Shown piece after piece: positions 63,203 through 64,000 of a stretch of 64,000 bases of DNA. The notes under the pieces were generated by a model that saw only the letters and a program-made list of their open reading frames with translations, was not told the origin of the DNA and did no database searches. A program made the position numbers and the translations under genes. The first letter of the stretch is position 1. The number at the start of each line of letters is the position of its first letter. This stretch comes from JANQMX01 sp965247175. Lineage in GTDB: Bacteria; Pseudomonadota; Alphaproteobacteria; Kiloniellales; DSM-21159. The DNA is taken from assembly GCA_965247175.1 (NCBI GenBank), contig OZ252006.1:1736001-1800000 (forward strand). Direction: 5' to 3'.

Positions 63203-63862
63203 ATGGGCGCCCCCAGCGATACAGCCCGCACGGCGGTGCGGATCCTCATGGAAATCGAGGCGATCCTGTTCCGCCCCGAAGATCCCTTCACCTTCACCTC
63301 GGGCCGCAAGAGCCCGGTCTACGTCGATTGTCGCAAGATCATCTCCTTTCCCCGGGCGCGCCGTCAGCTGATGACATCGCTGAGCGAGCTGGTGATGGAG
63401 CGGGTCGGCTACGAGTCCATCGACGTGGTGGCCGGTGGTGAGACGGCTGGCATTCCCTTCGGCGCCTGGATCGCCGAGCTGCTGGCACTGCCGATGATCT
63501 ACATCCGCAAGAAGCCCAAGGGCTTCGGCAGGGATGCCCAGATCGAAGGCACTTTCAATGCGGGCGACCGGGTCCTCTTGATCGAAGACTTGGCGACAGA
63601 CGGCGGCAGCAAGCTCAATTTCGTTGAAGCCATTCGACAGGCTGGCGGGCTCTGCGCCCACACCGCTGTGATTTTCCACTACGGCATCTTTCCGGAGGGA
63701 CTGAAGCGGCTGGAGGAGGCCGGCGTCAGCCTGCACGCGCTGGCCACCTGGCACGACGCGCTCGCCGTCGCCGAAGCCGACGGCTACCTCTCCGGCGAGG
63801 GGCTCGCGGAAGTAAGAGCCTTCCTGGACAACCCGGACGCCTGGGCCGAGCGGCAGGCATAA
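63203..63862 (+). CDS. pyrE: Orotate phosphoribosyltransferase
   Basis: 219-aa enzyme adding the ribose phosphate to orotate in pyrimidine synthesis. TFTSGRKSPVYVDCRKIIS and the PRPP motif VLLIEDLATDGGSK are typical. ATG 63203 has AAGGAGA upstream. Divergent from thiE. Confidence 0.95.
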   Translation: MGAPSDTARTAVRILMEIEAILFRPEDPFTFTSGRKSPVYVDCRKIISFPRARRQLMTSLSELVMERVGYESIDVVAGGETAGIPFGAWIAELLALPMIYIRKKPKGFGRDAQIEGTFNAGDRVLLIEDLATDGGSKLNFVEAIRQAGGLCAHTAVIFHYGIFPEGLKRLEEAGVSLHALATWHDALAVAEADGYLSGEGLAEVRAFLDNPDAWAERQA

Positions 63863-63981
63863 CAACCACGCGGTCGCCCCTGTGCCCCCCATTGGCGCAA
63901 TGGCGACAACGAAGCGGCAGGACGCCGACTAGACTCTCTCCATCTGTCGCTCGGGCCAGAAGCCCGGACGAAAGACGACAT

Positions 63982-64000
63982 GGGAGAGGACAGTGCCCCG
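63982..64000 (+). other. Possible start of the next gene
   Basis: GGGAGAGGA (63982-63990) is followed by GTG at 63993, which may open a gene beyond the window edge. Only 8 nt are visible, so nothing can be said about the product. Confidence 0.3.

Overview
This is a high-GC window, densely coded on both strands, from an alphaproteobacterium. It most resembles a free-living, probably marine or soil, Rhodospirillales-type organism. That assignment is inferred from gene content: hopanoid genes hpnA and hpnN, a leuA-mreBCD-mrdA-rodA block, a modABC cluster, heterotetrameric sarcosine oxidase, and many ABC uptake systems for amino acids and carbohydrates. No rRNA, prophage, IS element or CRISPR array was seen.

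Layout. 1-3570: the end of a branched-chain amino-acid-type ABC transporter (livM-livG-livF) and a D-2-hydroxyacid dehydrogenase. 3583-9788, minus strand: sarcosine oxidase operon soxB-soxD-soxA-soxG followed by a LysR regulator. 9872-15604, minus: a terminator-separated DUF302 protein and gamma-glutamyltransferase, a lipoprotein/flavin-enzyme pair, and threonine degradation (SDR-type Tdh plus Kbl). 15805-22567: GPH-type MFS permease, DUF6134-like protein, hpnA, cupin, a small secreted protein and hpnN. 22748-25808: HTH-only ModE and modABC, with a perfect palindrome over the modA start. 25966-30547: a BioF2-type acyltransferase, a formyltransferase-fold protein and a dimethylformamidase large-subunit homologue. 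30652-41350: a carbohydrate/sugar-acid catabolic operon (enolase-superfamily dehydratase, ABC transporter, three dehydrogenases) with a divergent MocR regulator. 41350-44709: two exported serine proteases and a VPLPA-CTERM protein. 44999-46567: a small AT-rich island with an adenine methyltransferase facing a PD-(D/E)xK nuclease-like protein, flanked by a 10-bp direct repeat. 46952-47027: tRNA-Lys(CUU). 47152-52871: the elongasome operon mreB-mreC-mreD-mrdA-rodA. 53098-54921: leuA preceded by a leucine-rich leader peptide. 55019-57773: aldo/keto reductase, DUF6064 membrane protein and an alpha/beta hydrolase. 57955-63862: creatinase, a small unknown, ilvC, GST, enoyl-CoA hydratase, thiE and pyrE.

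How the genes work together. Creatinase (creatine to sarcosine plus urea) and sarcosine oxidase (sarcosine to glycine plus a one-carbon unit) form two consecutive steps although about 48 kb apart. Tdh and Kbl feed the same glycine pool from threonine. The dimethylformamidase homologue adds an N-methyl/C1 theme, but its function is only inferred. leuA and ilvC are the branched-chain amino-acid genes, and the leuA leader suggests leucine-dependent attenuation.

The most notable observations are the leuA leader, whose Leu-codon run is complementary to the leuA ribosome-binding site; the candidate restriction-modification island; the palindrome on the modA start codon; a wobble-polarised attenuator hairpin inside the sugar ABC operon; and nested inverted repeats directly behind tRNA-Lys.
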